From Sphingomonas piscis (GTDB lineage: Bacteria; Pseudomonadota; Alphaproteobacteria; Sphingomonadales; Sphingomonadaceae): a DNA stretch of 64,000 nt. Of this stretch, positions 35,033 through 47,517 are shown piece by piece. The DNA is taken from the NCBI RefSeq assembly GCF_011300455.1, contig NZ_CP049869.1:62001-126000 (forward strand), read 5' to 3'. The notes beneath the pieces are model-generated. The model saw only the letters and a program-made list of their open reading frames with translations, searched no databases and was not told the origin of the DNA. The position numbers and the translations under genes were made by a program. The first letter of the stretch is position 1, and every line of letters begins with the position of its first letter.

Positions 35033-37815
35033 TTGGCCACCGAACCGCCGGCAGACGAGCGCCGCGACAGCGACATCGCTCCCATCTCCATCGTCGACGA
35101 AATGAAGACCAGCTACCTCGATTACGCGATGAGCGTGATCGTCAGCCGCGCGCTTCCCGACGTTCGCGACGGCCTCAAGCCGGTCCACCGCCGAATCCTC
35201 CACGCCTGCCAGGAGGCAGGCTATGTCGCAGGCCGGCCCTATCGTAAGTCGAGCCGCATCGTCGGCGACGTCATGGGTAAATATCACCCGCACGGCGACA
35301 GCGCGATCTACGACGCCTTGGCCCGGATGACCCAGAGCTGGTCGATGCGCGTGCCGCTGATCGACGGTCAGGGCAATTTCGGTTCGATGGACCCGGATCC
35401 ACCCGCGGCAATGCGCTACACGGAAGCGCGGCTTGCCAAGGTCTCCAATTTCCTTCTCGGCGATATCGACAAAGACACCGTCGATTTCCAGCCGAACTAT
35501 GACGCGTCGGAGCGTGAGCCGCAGGTCCTGCCTGCCCGCTTCCCCAATCTGCTGGTCAACGGCGCCGGTGGCATTGCGGTGGGTATGGCGACCAACATCC
35601 CGCCTCATAATCTCGGCGAGGTTCTGAACGCCTGCCGCGCATATATGGATGATCCGACCATCAGTTCCGAAGGGTTGATGGAGCATGTGAAGGGCCCGGA
35701 CTTCCCGACCGCGCCGATCATCATGGGCACGGCCGGCATCCGCTCCGCGTACACCACGGGCCGTGGCTCGATCATGATGCGCAGCCGCCACCACGTCGAG
35801 ACCGGGCGCGGCGACCGTCAGTCGATCGTTCTCACCGCCATCCCCTATCAGGTCGGCAAGAACGGCTTGGTCGAGAAGATCGCCGAGGCTGCCAAGGACC
35901 GCCGCATCGAGGGTGTCAGCGACATCCGCGACGAGTCCAACCGCGAGGGCGTCCGCGTCGTCATCGAATTGAAGCGCGACGCCACGCCGGAGGTTGTGCT
36001 TAATCAGCTTTGGCGGCACACGCCGGCGCAGGCGAGCTTCCCCGCCAACATGCTTGCGATCCGTGGCGGCCGGCCCGAAACGCTGGCTCTACGCGACATC
36101 ATCGAAAGCTTCGTCCGCTTCCGCGAGGAAGTGATCACCCGCCGTTCGAAGTTCGAGCTGCTGAAGGCGCGCGAGCGGGCCCATATCTTGCTCGGCCTGG
36201 TGGTCGCGGTGACCAATCTCGATGAGGTCGTCCGCATTATCCGTGGCTCGGCGAGCCCTGCCGCCGCTCGCGAAGCCTTGCTTGCCCGCGAATGGTCCGG
36301 CGAGCAGATCCGTCCCTACATCATGCTGGTCGAGGCGGTTGAGCCGCAGGCGGCGAGCGAGACCTACAAGCTGTCCGACGCGCAGGTGAAGGCAATCCTC
36401 GAGCTTCGCCTCCACCGTCTCACGGCGCTGGGACGCGACGAGATCGGCAACGAGCTTGAAGGCCTTGCTAAGAACATTGCCGAACTGCTTGAAATCCTTG
36501 GTAATCGTGCCCGCCTCTACGAGGTCATGCGCGAGGAGTTCGACGAGGTCGAGGCTGAGTTCGCGACGCCGCGCATTTGCGAGATCGCGGCCGCTTTCGA
36601 CGGGATCGACGACGAGGATCTGATCGAGCGCGAGGACATGGTCGTCACCGTGACCATGGCCGGCTACATCAAGCGGACGCCCCTCTCCGTCTTCCGCGAG
36701 CAGAAGCGCGGCGGCAAGGGCCGCGCCGGAATGGCGACCAAGGACGAGGATGCAATCACGAACCTGTTCGTCACCTCGACCCACAATCCGGTGCTGTTCT
36801 TCTCCAACCTCGGCAAGGTATACCGAATGAAGGTGTGGAGGCTTCCCGAAGGGGCCCGAACACCCGCGGGCGGCCGATGGTCAACCTGCTGCCGTTGCAG
36901 GCGGACGAGACGATCACGTCCGTCCTCCCCCTGCCGCAGGATGAGGACAGCTGGAGCGACCTCCACATCATGTTCGCCACGGCCCACGGCACGGTCCGCC
37001 GCAACAGCATGGACGCCTTCCGCAACATCCCGACAGCCGGCAAGATCGCGATGCGCTTCGCCGTCGGCGAGGGCGAGGAAGGCGAGGAAGATGCCACCGA
37101 CCGCTTGGTCGGGGTCGCGCTCCTCACCGAAGGCGATGACGTGCTGCTCGCCACCCGCAAGGGCAAGGCGATCCGCTTCATGGCCTCCAACGTCCGCGAG
37201 TTTCAGTCGCGCACCTCCACCGGCGTTCGCGGCATGCGCCTCGCGCCGGGCGACCATGTCATCTCCATGTCCATCCTCCACCGCGTCGGCACGACGCAGG
37301 AGGAGCGTGAAGCCTACCTCCGCTTCGCGCCATGGAAGGGCGAGCGCGAGGGCGAACCGTCGCTGTCCGAGGAACGGATGGCGGAGCTCGCCGAGGCCGA
37401 GCAGTTCATCCTCACCATTACCGAAAATGGGTACGGCAAGCGCACCTCGGCGTATGAATATCGTCGCACCAATCGCGGCGGTCAGGGTATCACCAACATC
37501 GACACGTCCGAACGCAACGGTTGCGTCGTCGCCAGCTTCCCCGTTCACCAGGGCGAGCAGCTGATGCTGGTGACCGACCAGGCGAAGCTCATCCGCACCA
37601 CCGTCGGCGACATCCGGATCGCAGGCCGCAATACGCAAGGCGTAACCATCTTCCGCGTCGCCAGGGACGAACATGTCGTCAGCGTCGCCAAGATCGACGA
37701 GAGCGACGAGGAAGAGATCGAGGTCGAGGGTGGCGAAGAGATTGCGCCGACCGAAGATGCGGTCGTGGGCTCACACGAACTCGACAAACCGGTCGATCCG
37801 CCGGTCGAGGAGTAA
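35033..37815 (+). CDS. gyrA: DNA gyrase subunit A, with a one-base frameshift in this sequence
   Basis: Catalytic subunit of DNA gyrase, about 927 residues if the frame is restored. The first frame covers residues 1 to about 607: [20 protein letters not shown], the quinolone region [18 protein letters not shown], the active Tyr in [10 protein letters not shown], and tower and coiled-coil parts. At 36851-36854 (GGGG) the sense passes to another frame ([20 protein letters not shown] onward), which carries the C-terminal beta-pinwheel and ends at 37815. One extra G would join them. The residues equivalent to Ser83 and Asp87 of E. coli are unchanged. TTG start with AGGA 11 bases upstream; the N terminus fits the family. 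Confidence 0.93.
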
Positions 37816-37867
37816 GGAACGGGCGGAGGGCCGTTCGCGTTCGTCTTCCTAAACAAGGAGGATGTGA

Positions 37868-38338
37868 ATGGCCCTTCCCAACAATGCGCTCGTGCTGGTC
37901 GTCGATGGCCGCAAGATGCTTTTCTTTCGCAATCACGGTGACGCCAACCAGATCGACCTGCGCACCGAATCGCATGACGAGCGGCAGGATCGCAAGGACC
38001 GCGACATTAAGACGGATGCCCCGGGCACCGCAGCCGCGGGTGCAACCGGCGCCGACACCCACCGCCCAGCCTACAGCGAGACCGACTTCCACCAGCAGGA
38101 GGAGGATCTCTGGGTCAAGGATGCGGCCGAGGAGCTGAAGAAGCGCGCCCTACGCAACGACTATGATGCCCTCGCCATCGTCGCCCCGCCCAAGGCGCTC
38201 GGCGTTCTGCGCAAGGAGCTTCACAAGGAAGTGGAACGGCGCATCGTCTGCACCATCAACAAGGAAATGAGCGGACGTCCGATCCCCGATATTGAGCAAC
38301 TGCTCATCAGCGAGACAGCCGCCGAATTAAGCGAATAG
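37868..38338 (+). CDS. Host_attach family protein
   Basis: Protein of 156 residues of the family named for 'host attachment': ALVLVVDGRKMLFFRNHGD at the start, then DFHQQEEDLWVKDAAEELKK and DYDALAIVAPPKALGVLRKEL. It looks related to the archaeal release-factor-1-like/ribosome-associated fold and has no phage context here. AAGGAGG lies shortly before the ATG, 52 bases after gyrA. The 3' end overlaps the convergent DUF488 gene by 12 bases. Confidence 0.85.
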   Translation: MALPNNALVLVVDGRKMLFFRNHGDANQIDLRTESHDERQDRKDRDIKTDAPGTAAAGATGADTHRPAYSETDFHQQEEDLWVKDAAEELKKRALRNDYDALAIVAPPKALGVLRKELHKEVERRIVCTINKEMSGRPIPDIEQLLISETAAELSE

Positions 38339-38764
38339 ATCCACGACCTCAGCCTCGGGTGCCACAGCTTTCAGCAACAGTGAGCGGTGGCACCCGCCCG
38401 GCTCCCGCTCGAAGCAGAGCAAGGCGCTTGGCTTCTCGCGCGCCAATTCCAGCATCTGCCCGCCCTGGGCGATCGCTTCAGGCAGTTCCAGCTGCCCGGC
38501 GTAGATGCGCTCCAGTTCGGCATGCCGGCCTTTGCGTGCCGCCTCCCGTCCAGACGCAGGTGTGCCGAGCGCTTTCAAATGGACATAGTCGATTCCGGCC
38601 TCGGCCAGAGCAGCGCGCAGGGGCGATTTCGAAAAGCCGGGCCGCCGCGACAAGGGAAGCGCGCGCACGTCAATGACCCGCTTGACGCGTGCTGACGTCA
38701 AGGCGGCAAGGAAGTCGGCCATGGTCGCCGCCTCATATCCGATCGTGTAAATACGGGGTTTCAT
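38327..38764 (-). CDS. DUF488 family protein
   Basis: Protein of 145 residues with the DUF488 pattern: YTIGYEAATMADFLAAL near the N terminus, VIDVRALPLSRRPGFSK, and the C-terminal CFEREPGGCHRSLL, whose Cys and His may bind metal. Function unknown; the family is common and single-copy. The start is the ATG at 38764 (MKPRIYTIGYE), not the longer frame. Confidence 0.87.
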   Translation of the reverse strand: MKPRIYTIGYEAATMADFLAALTSARVKRVIDVRALPLSRRPGFSKSPLRAALAEAGIDYVHLKALGTPASGREAARKGRHAELERIYAGQLELPEAIAQGGQMLELAREKPSALLCFEREPGGCHRSLLLKAVAPEAEVVDLFA

Positions 38765-38882
38765 GCCCGCCTCCCTACCCTCCGGGGCGCAACTTACGAA
38801 GCTGCATCTGCAAGCTCCTGCGAGAACCAATTCGAACCGCTTGCGTTCTGATCTGGTGACAGTTCACATCGAAGGAAAAAAC

Positions 38883-39170
38883 ATGCGCTTATTACTTCTC
38901 GCCGCAGCAGCTGCCGTCTCGCTTTCCGCTTGCGGTGGTAACGGCGACGACAAGCTTGGCGATCAAGCGGAAGACAGGGCCGAAGCCCAGGCCGACAATC
39001 TGGAAGCGATGGCCGACAACAGCAGCGGCGCCATGGCCGAGAACCTTGAAGATCAGGCCGATGCTGTCGAGCGCAACGGTGAAAAGACCGAAGAACGCAT
39101 CGACGATTCGGACGTGGACGCCAGCAGTCTGTCCGACGCCCAGAGAAACGCACTGGTCAACGGCCAGTAA
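38883..39170 (+). CDS. Small acidic lipoprotein
   Basis: Protein of 95 residues: signal peptide MRLLLLAAAAAVSLSAC with lipobox SLSAC, then an acidic, Ala-rich helical mature region with heptad-like Asp/Glu spacing (AEDRAEAQADNLEAMADN, later LEDQADAVERNGEK). Similar in plan to the lipoprotein at 31432-31677. AAGGAAA precedes the ATG. A coiled-coil outer-membrane lipoprotein is a fair guess. Confidence 0.78.
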   Translation: MRLLLLAAAAAVSLSACGGNGDDKLGDQAEDRAEAQADNLEAMADNSSGAMAENLEDQADAVERNGEKTEERIDDSDVDASSLSDAQRNALVNGQ

Positions 39171-39237
39171 TTTCGTCGTTCAACCACGACCGGTCTGAGC
39201 TGAGCCAAGCCCAGACTGGATTTCGACACCGTCGTCC

Positions 39238-39308
39238 GTCATTGCGAGCGGCAAGGCGCGGCAATCCAGCCGCTGTCCAATGGATTGCTCCGTTCCGCTC
39301 GCAATGAC
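39238..39308. repeat. Palindromic repeat (GTCATTGCGAGC type) that contains the trmFO start codon
   Basis: The left arm (GTCATTGCGAGCGG at 39238, GGCAATCCAG near 39260) and the right arm (TGGATTGCTCCGTT to GCTCGCAATGAC, ending at 39308) form a long imperfect hairpin. The outer 12 bases pair perfectly. This GTCATTGCGAG motif recurs in many bacterial genomes as an intergenic repeat. The ATG of trmFO (39304-39306) lies in the right arm. Confidence 0.85.
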
Positions 39309-40644
39309 GCAGACTTTCGACATCCACATCATCGGTGGCGGACTCGCCGGTTCGGAAGCCGCCTGGCAGCTGGCCGAAGCCGGTCTTCAGGTGCGTCTCA
39401 GCGAAATGCGCGGCGGCGGTGACATGACTCCTGCGCATGAGAGCGACCGGCTGGCGGAGATGGTTTGCTCCAACAGCTTCCGCTCCGACGATGCCGACAA
39501 CAATGCCGTCGGCCTTCTCCACCGGGAGATGCGCGATCTCGGCTCGCTGATCATGCGCTGTGCCGACTTGCATCGCGTGCCCGCGGGCTCCGCACTTGCT
39601 GTCGATCGAGAGGCCTTTGCTGCTGAAGTCACCGCCGCCGTGACGTCGCACCCCAGGGTCGACGTGGTTCGCGAGCGAGTCGATGCTCTCCCGGACCACC
39701 CGACCATCATCGCCACCGGCCCGCTCACGGGTTCCACCCTCGCCAGCGCCATCGCCGCGGAAACCGGATCGGACGCCCTCGCCTTCTTCGACGCGATTGC
39801 GCCCATCGTCCACCGCGACAGTATCGACATGTCGATCTGCTGGATGGCCGCGCGCTGGGACAAGGGCGGCAAGGATTACATCAACTGCCCGATGACCAAG
39901 GAGCAGTACCACGCCTTTGTGTCTGCACTGGTCGATGGCGAGAAGACCGAGTTCAAGGATTGGGAGAAGGACACGCCCTACTTCGAAGGCTGCATGCCGA
40001 TCGAGGTAATGGCGGAGCGCGGGCCGGAGACCCTCCGCTTCGGCCCCATGAAGGGTGTTGGCCTGGACGATCCGCGAACCGGACGCTGGCCATATGCCTG
40101 CGTCCAACTCCGGCAGGACAATGCACTCGGCACCTTGTGGAACATGGTCGGCTTCCAGACCAAGCTGAAGCATGGTGAGCAGGTCCGCATCTTTCGCACC
40201 ATTCCGGGGCTCGAAAATGCCGAGTTCGCGCGGCTGGGCGGCATCCACCGCAACAGCTTCATTAACAGTCCCAAACTGTTGGATCGGGAACTTCGGTTGA
40301 AGTCGCAACCCAATATCCGGTTCGCCGGCCAGATCACCGGCTGTGAGGGCTATGTCGAGAGCGCGGCGGTCGGCCTCATTTGCGCGCGCTTCGCGGCCGC
40401 CCGTCTTCGGGGCGACGCGCTCGCTTCGCCGCCACCGGAAACCGCGCTCGGCGCGCTACTGGGGCACATCACAGGCGGCGCCGATGCCGAGACGTTTCAG
40501 CCCATGAACGTAAACTTTGGCCTGATGCCGCCGCTCGAAGGGCCAAAGACGAAGAAGGCGGACCGGAAGAAGCTCTACACCCAACGGGCCCGCGATCGCT
40601 TCCGCTCCTGGAGCGAAGCACAACTGGAGCCGGCGGCCGCCTAG
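39304..40644 (+). CDS. trmFO: Folate-dependent tRNA (uracil-54-C5)-methyltransferase TrmFO
   Basis: FAD enzyme of 446 residues that makes ribothymidine 54 in tRNA using methylenetetrahydrofolate. The FAD site is [20 protein letters not shown]; further family motifs are [38 protein letters not shown] and the C-terminal [16 protein letters not shown]. The start is the ATG at 39304; it lies inside a palindromic repeat and has no good ribosome site, so an ATG at 39280, or a structure effect, is possible. The 3' end overlaps the BLUF gene by four bases. Confidence 0.94.
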   Translation: MTQTFDIHIIGGGLAGSEAAWQLAEAGLQVRLSEMRGGGDMTPAHESDRLAEMVCSNSFRSDDADNNAVGLLHREMRDLGSLIMRCADLHRVPAGSALAVDREAFAAEVTAAVTSHPRVDVVRERVDALPDHPTIIATGPLTGSTLASAIAAETGSDALAFFDAIAPIVHRDSIDMSICWMAARWDKGGKDYINCPMTKEQYHAFVSALVDGEKTEFKDWEKDTPYFEGCMPIEVMAERGPETLRFGPMKGVGLDDPRTGRWPYACVQLRQDNALGTLWNMVGFQTKLKHGEQVRIFRTIPGLENAEFARLGGIHRNSFINSPKLLDRELRLKSQPNIRFAGQITGCEGYVESAAVGLICARFAAARLRGDALASPPPETALGALLGHITGGADAETFQPMNVNFGLMPPLEGPKTKKADRKKLYTQRARDRFRSWSEAQLEPAAA

Positions 40645-41063
40645 CTCCGCATATCGATGTTGCCGGAAATGTTCTCCGTCATCGTCACCAGCCGCTGGTG
40701 AACGTCGTCCGGGACAGCGTCTGGCAATTGTCGCGACACGGTTTCGCGCGCATCGATCCGGTCGGTGCTGACCCGGACCAGTTCCATGGACCAATCGGCG
40801 AACATACGATCCTCGATCTCGCGCTCGTCACGAATTTCGAAGGCTGAGTGTCGGGGATCGCGGCGAAGGCGATTCACCAGATCGTCGATCGCGGGCGGTG
40901 AGCCCTCGATGATCTGCAGAAAGCGCGTGCCGTTGAACACCAAAAGGCCGGTGATCCCGTCCAGTGCGTTCAGCTCCCGCGCCTTGGCGAGGATGGCGTC
41001 GACATCCGCACCCGTCAGGTCGAGGCTTGCAAGGCTGGTGTAAGTCAATGATTTCAAAGTCAT
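40641..41063 (-). CDS. BLUF-domain blue-light sensor protein
   Basis: Short BLUF protein of 140 residues. The flavin-site residues Tyr8 (LTYTS), Asn32 ([12 protein letters not shown]) and Gln50 (RFLQIIEG) are all present, so photochemistry is likely intact. The C-terminal 45 residues form the usual helical cap. There is no output domain and no obvious partner beside it; the neighbours are trmFO and an EF-hand protein. The target of the light signal is unknown. Confidence 0.9.
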   Translation of the reverse strand: MTLKSLTYTSLASLDLTGADVDAILAKARELNALDGITGLLVFNGTRFLQIIEGSPPAIDDLVNRLRRDPRHSAFEIRDEREIEDRMFADWSMELVRVSTDRIDARETVSRQLPDAVPDDVHQRLVTMTENISGNIDMRS

Positions 41064-41102
41064 TGCGTAGCCGTAGCGTCAAACCGGACGCCAGCAAGTC
41101 TG

Positions 41103-41540
41103 CTAACAGACACAACGCTTCTTTTTGGGTGGCGGCGGGGCGGTCGTCGCATATTCCGCAGGGCTCAACCAACCGCTGCGATCTTTGTCGGCGCCACCGA
41201 ACTTCTCCAGCGTCTTCACGCCCCACTCATCGAACGACAAGGTACCGTTGCCGTTCGTATCCAGCTTTGCGAAAGCCTTGCGGCGCGGTGCAAGCAGCTC
41301 CTCGCGCTCGATCCGGCCGTTATTGTCCCTGTCAGCGCGGGAGAAGCGCTTCTCCTCACGGCTCTTCGGACTAGCTTCCGGCGCACTGAGGGCGGCAGGC
41401 TGGGCACTCAGCATCGGTGCAGGACGCGGCTGCGGCGCCGGCGGGATGACGGACTGGTCCTGCGCCCGGCTCTGGAAGATGAAGAAAATGCCGGTGACGA
41501 GAAGAAGAGATGCCGCCGCGCCGGCGAAATAACGCCACAT
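41103..41540 (-). CDS. EF-hand protein with N-terminal membrane anchor
   Basis: Protein of 145 residues: a signal or anchor helix (about 5-23), a Pro/Ala-rich stretch, then three EF-hand-like loops, DRDNNGRIEREE, DTNGNGTLSFDE and DKDRSGWLSPAE. All have acidic residues at the calcium positions, so periplasmic calcium binding is likely. It ends in a Pro-Lys run and two Cys (KKKRCVC). Function unknown. Confidence 0.85.
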   Translation of the reverse strand: MWRYFAGAAASLLLVTGIFFIFQSRAQDQSVIPPAPQPRPAPMLSAQPAALSAPEASPKSREEKRFSRADRDNNGRIEREELLAPRRKAFAKLDTNGNGTLSFDEWGVKTLEKFGGADKDRSGWLSPAEYATTAPPPPKKKRCVC

Positions 41541-41608
41541 GAGAATGCTCCCACAATCAGGGGAGATTCGGCGCGAACACCATCCGTGCTGGAGCGATTC
41601 CTGTCAAT

Positions 41609-42219
41609 CTATAGCCGGCCACTCACGCGATGGCGAAGAAGTGCCCAGGATCGGCCCGGCGTTCGTTCCGGCTCCAGCGGAAAGCCGCGCTCCTCATCTC
41701 GGAGCGCCAGCGCAGCCAAGGCGGTGAGCGGCCGCATCCGGCGCCGGACACGCACTCTCGTTCGCTCACCTTGTCTTAGCCACTCCGTCTCACCCGTCCG
41801 GCGTGCGAGATCGGCCCGCGCCCAGGCTCGCCCTAGATCCTGAAACTCTGTCTTCTGCTCGCCAAGCAACTGCGCGAGCAGGCCAAACAGTATCAGCCCG
41901 CGCGCGGAGGCTGAATCGAAATCTCTGTGCAGGACACCGAGCCAACCATCCTCGAGTGCCGATACCTGCTCGCCGCTGACGCCGTTGCGGATCAGATGGT
42001 CGCTAACTGCCCGCAGCCGTGGCTCAGCCGGTGGCGGAGTGACGTCAAGCGCCTGAAGCTGCTCCCTCCACCAAGCGAGCTTGATCGCCGCCAACGCCGG
42101 ATCGCGTGCCTTGAGCACGACGTCCGCCATCGCGTCGTCAATGTTGAACAAGGCATCGAACGCCGGTCGCAACGCCGCCGGCCAATGCAGGCGGACGAGG
42201 TCACGGTCACGGGTTTCAT
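41609..42219 (-). CDS. Squalene/phytoene synthase-like protein, probably frameshifted near its start
   Basis: Protein of about 200 residues. [20 protein letters not shown] and [14 protein letters not shown] match the first helices of squalene/phytoene synthase relatives (also the NDUFAF6-like group), but the Asp-rich catalytic motifs are not clear, so it may not make terpenes. The coherent sequence begins before any start codon in its frame. An ATG at 42219, which overlaps the pdhB stop (ATGA), lies one frame away; one more C in the CCC at 42211-42213 would give [13 protein letters not shown] and join them. Without that, a TTG at 42172 would be the start. Confidence 0.7.
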
Positions 42220-43616
42220 CGATAACAGACGGCTTTCGCGGCCTTCACGACATCATCCGCCTTGATCAGCGCCAGCTTTTCGAGATTGGCGGCATAGGGG
42301 AGCGGCACATCCTCGTTCGCTACCCGCATCACCGGCGCGTCGAGGTCGTCGAAGCCCTCTTCCATGCAGATCGCCATGATCTCGGACGAAATGGAGCAGG
42401 TCGGCCAGCCTTCTTCGACAGTGACGAGCCGGTTGGTGCGCTTGAGGCTCTCCAGAACCGTCGCCTTATCGAGCGGGCGAAGCGTGCGAAGATCGATCAC
42501 CTCCGCGTCGATGCCCTCCGCCACCAGCTTCTCCGCGGCTTCCAGGGAGACTCCGACGCCGATCGAGTAAGTGACGATGGTGACGTCCTTGCCCGGCCGC
42601 GCAATCCGCGCCTTGCCGATCGGCAGCACGAAATCGTTCAGCTCGGGCACATCCATCGAGACGCCGTAGAGCAGCTCGTTCTCAAGGAAAACCACCGGGT
42701 CTTCACTGCGGATCGCCGCCTTGAGCAGGCCCTTCGCGTCCGACGCCGTGTAAGGCGCAATCACCACCAGGCCGGGAACGCTGGCGTACCAGGGCCCGTA
42801 ATTCTGGCTATGCTGGGCAGCGACGCGGCTGGCGGCCCCGTTGGGACCGCGAAACACGATCGGGCAGCGCATCTGGCCGCCGGACATGTAATTGGTTTTG
42901 GCGGCCGAATTGATGATGTGGTCGATCGCCTGCATGGCGAAGTTGAAGGTCATGAATTCGATGATCGGCTTCAACCCACCCATCGCCGCGCCGGTGCCGA
43001 CGCCGGCAAAGCCGTATTCGGTAATAGGCGTGTCGATCACGCGCTTGGCCCCGAATTCCTCGAGCAGGCCCTGGGTGACTTTGTAGGCACCCTGATATTC
43101 CGCGACTTCCTCGCCCATCACGAAAACGCGCTCGTCCTTGCGCATCTCCTCGGCCATCGCGTCGCGAAGCGCCTCGCGGACCGTCAGCGTCGCCATCTTG
43201 GTGCCTTCGGGCACTTCGGGTCCTGTAGGCGCCTTGGGTGCGGCGGCAAGCTGCGCCGTGCCGCTGTCGGCCTTCTGCGGCTGCTCGGTTTCGACCGGAG
43301 AAGCTTCCGTCTTCTGATCTGACGGCGTGGTTGCCGCCGGCGCTTCGGCCGAGGCCGCAGCACTGGCGTCCTCCCCCTCACCGGCCAGCACGGCGATCGG
43401 AGTCCCGACCTTCACCCCATCGGTGCCTTCGGCGACCAGGATCTTGGCGATCGTGCCCTCATCGACGGCTTCGAACTCCATCGTCGCCTTGTCGGTCTCG
43501 ATCTCGGCAAGGATGTCGCCGGACTTCACCTCATCGCCTTCCTTCACCAGCCATTTGGCTAGTGTGCCCTCTTCCATGGTCGGCGAGAGGGCCGGCATCA
43601 TCAGCTGCGTCGCCAT
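42216..43616 (-). CDS. pdhB: Pyruvate dehydrogenase E1 beta subunit with lipoyl domain
   Basis: Beta subunit of the E1 component, 466 residues. An N-terminal lipoyl domain (about 1-80) carries the lipoyl lysine in [10 protein letters not shown], then an Ala/Pro/Glu-rich linker (about 85-135), then the transketolase-type domain ([35 protein letters not shown]). The lipoyl domain on E1 beta is typical of alphaproteobacteria. Its lipoyl group depends on LipA (4321-5262). The start overlaps the pdhA stop by one base. Confidence 0.96.
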   Translation of the reverse strand: MATQLMMPALSPTMEEGTLAKWLVKEGDEVKSGDILAEIETDKATMEFEAVDEGTIAKILVAEGTDGVKVGTPIAVLAGEGEDASAAASAEAPAATTPSDQKTEASPVETEQPQKADSGTAQLAAAPKAPTGPEVPEGTKMATLTVREALRDAMAEEMRKDERVFVMGEEVAEYQGAYKVTQGLLEEFGAKRVIDTPITEYGFAGVGTGAAMGGLKPIIEFMTFNFAMQAIDHIINSAAKTNYMSGGQMRCPIVFRGPNGAASRVAAQHSQNYGPWYASVPGLVVIAPYTASDAKGLLKAAIRSEDPVVFLENELLYGVSMDVPELNDFVLPIGKARIARPGKDVTIVTYSIGVGVSLEAAEKLVAEGIDAEVIDLRTLRPLDKATVLESLKRTNRLVTVEEGWPTCSISSEIMAICMEEGFDDLDAPVMRVANEDVPLPYAANLEKLALIKADDVVKAAKAVCYR

Positions 43617-44677
43617 CAGTAGCTCTCCACCAATACGTCGGTGAACAGCTCGGCCGCTTCCGGCTCCGGCGCATCTTCAGCGAACTTGGCAGCTTGAACC
43701 ACGATGTCCTTGATTTCCTTGTCGATTGCCTTGAGCTCGTCCTCCGCGACACCCAACGCGGCCAAGTCCTTGGCGGCCCGGTCGATGGGATCGTGGTTCT
43801 CGCGATAATCCTGCACTTCCTCGCGCGTCCGATACTTGGCCGGATCGGACATGGAATGGCCGCGGTAGCGATAGGTCTTCAGCTCAAGGATGATCGGCCC
43901 CTTGCCGCTGCGGGTCCATTCCAGCGCCGTCTCAGCCGCGCCGCGCACAGCCAGCACGTCCATGCCATCGACCTGGATGCCCGGGATGCGGAAGCTCTCG
44001 CCGCGGCGGTAGAACTGGTCCTCGGACGCCGAGCGCTGGACGGAGGTGCCCATCGCGTAGCCGTTATTCTCGATCGCGTAGATGAGCGGCAGCTTCCAAA
44101 GCTCGGCCATGTTGAAGCTTTCGTACACCTGGCCCTGGTTCGCCGCGCCATCCCCGAAGTAGGACAGACAGACGCCGCCGTCGGCGCTATACTGATGCTT
44201 GAATGCGAGACCGGTGCCCAGGCTCACCTGCGCGCCGACGATGCCGTGGCCGCCGTAGAAGCCATGCTCGACGCTGAACATGTGCATCGAGCCGCCCTTG
44301 CCTTTGGAAATGCCTGCCTGACGGCCCGTCAGCTCGGCCATGATCACCTTGGGGTCGATGCCATAGGCCAGCATGTGGCCGTGGTCGCGATAGCCGGTGA
44401 TCACGCTGTCCTTGCCGACGGTCATGGCGGACTGGAGGCCCACCGCCACCGCCTCCTGGCCGATGTAGAGGTGGCAGAAGCCGCCGATCAGCCCGAGACC
44501 ATAGAGCTGGCCCGCACGCTCTTCGAAGCGGCGAATGAGCAGCATCTGCTTGTAGAAGTCGAGGAGCTGTTCCTTGCTCGGCTCGAAGCGCTTCGGTTCT
44601 GGCGGGCGCTCCCGGTTGGGAAGCGCGGAAGCGGGTGCTGCAGCTTGCAGCGGAGTGGATTTTGCGGACCTCGCCAA
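43616..44677 (-). CDS. pdhA: Pyruvate dehydrogenase E1 alpha subunit
   Basis: Thiamine diphosphate-binding subunit, 353 residues. It shows [19 protein letters not shown], the phosphorylation-loop region [16 protein letters not shown], and the ThDP motif [15 protein letters not shown] ending in [13 protein letters not shown]. The N-terminal 35 residues are Pro/Ala-rich. The start is a TTG at 44677 with AAGG about nine bases upstream; no ATG lies in frame between it and the family-conserved part. It precedes pdhB. Confidence 0.95.
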   Translation of the reverse strand: MARSAKSTPLQAAAPASALPNRERPPEPKRFEPSKEQLLDFYKQMLLIRRFEERAGQLYGLGLIGGFCHLYIGQEAVAVGLQSAMTVGKDSVITGYRDHGHMLAYGIDPKVIMAELTGRQAGISKGKGGSMHMFSVEHGFYGGHGIVGAQVSLGTGLAFKHQYSADGGVCLSYFGDGAANQGQVYESFNMAELWKLPLIYAIENNGYAMGTSVQRSASEDQFYRRGESFRIPGIQVDGMDVLAVRGAAETALEWTRSGKGPIILELKTYRYRGHSMSDPAKYRTREEVQDYRENHDPIDRAAKDLAALGVAEDELKAIDKEIKDIVVQAAKFAEDAPEPEAAELFTDVLVESY

Positions 44678-44756
44678 AGGATATTGCCTTTCAAGGGGCT
44701 TATGCGTGGCGGCTCTATAGGAAAGGGTCGCGCGTGCGGCAACATCGCCGCCGGGC

Positions 44757-45068
44757 TCAATCGAGCGGAATGATCACTTCGTCGTTGCGCACGAGGCCAA
44801 GCCGGTCGCGAACCATCTCGTCGGCGAGATCGGGATCGGCCTTGCGCGGATCGAGCAAGGCCGAACGGTGGCGGAGCTGGTCGCGCTCGGCCTCCAGCTT
44901 CGCAAGCTCGACCTTTCGTGCGTTGAGGTCGCGATGGTAGCCGCCCCAGGCGAGCAAGCCATTATCGCCGGCGACCGCATGGCCGGCAAAGGTGCCGACG
45001 ACCACGAACGCCAGCGCCGGCAGTGCCGCCCTGCGGATCATTCCGATGCTGTTGCGCTTGGCCCCCAT
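44757..45068 (-). CDS. ftsB: Septum formation initiator FtsB/DivIC
   Basis: Small bitopic division protein of 103 residues: one membrane helix (about 12-32) followed by a coiled coil (LNARKVELAKLEAERDQLRH) and the C-terminal EMVRDRLGLVRNDEVIIPL. FtsB links FtsL and FtsQ in the divisome. The place between eno and pdhA is common in alphaproteobacteria. Confidence 0.88.
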   Translation of the reverse strand: MGAKRNSIGMIRRAALPALAFVVVGTFAGHAVAGDNGLLAWGGYHRDLNARKVELAKLEAERDQLRHRSALLDPRKADPDLADEMVRDRLGLVRNDEVIIPLD

Positions 45069-45143
45069 TACGAACCCACAAGAATCACGAAGACGTCATG
45101 AAGGCAAGCAAAAAAGTGCCTGATTCCAAATAGAATCGTCTGT

Positions 45144-47160
<2,017 letters not shown>

Positions 47161-47161
<1 letters not shown>

Positions 47162-47517
47162 TGCTGAAGCCCATCGATCCCGCCATGCACCCCACCGGTC
47201 CTAATGAGGAACGTCCGGTGGGTGAGCTTGTCCACCGGTTGGTGGAGGACGGCAAGGCTTATGCCCGTGCCGAGGTGAACCTCGCGAAGGCGATTGCGAC
47301 GGCCAAGGGCAAGGCATTGGCATTGCCCGTCGGCCTGTTCGCAACGGCCTTCGTGCTGGTTCTCGCGGGCGTGACGGCGCTTGCGGTCGGTGTGGTCATT
47401 GCCTTGGCCAAGTTCGTCGGACCGCTGGCTGCCGGCCTGATCAGCCTTCTGATCTTCGCCGGCATCGCAGGGCTCCTGAGTTACATCGCCATCACGAAGC
47501 TGCGGAGCGGCGCATGA
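47161..47517 (+). CDS. YqjE-like 'phage holin family' membrane protein
   Basis: Protein of 118 residues with two membrane helices (about 55-80 and 85-110) after a basic amphipathic start (VGELVHRLVEDGKAYARAEV). It matches the DUF1469/YqjE group, often labelled phage holin, but there are no phage genes near. It overlaps the end of the gene before by one base. Confidence 0.82.

Noticed and set aside
35270..35340. Quinolone-resistance changes in GyrA
   Set aside because: The residues equivalent to Ser83 and Asp87 are the sensitive type.
37868..38338. 'Host attachment' protein as a symbiosis or phage factor
   Set aside because: The name is historical; the gene follows gyrA in ordinary chromosomal context.
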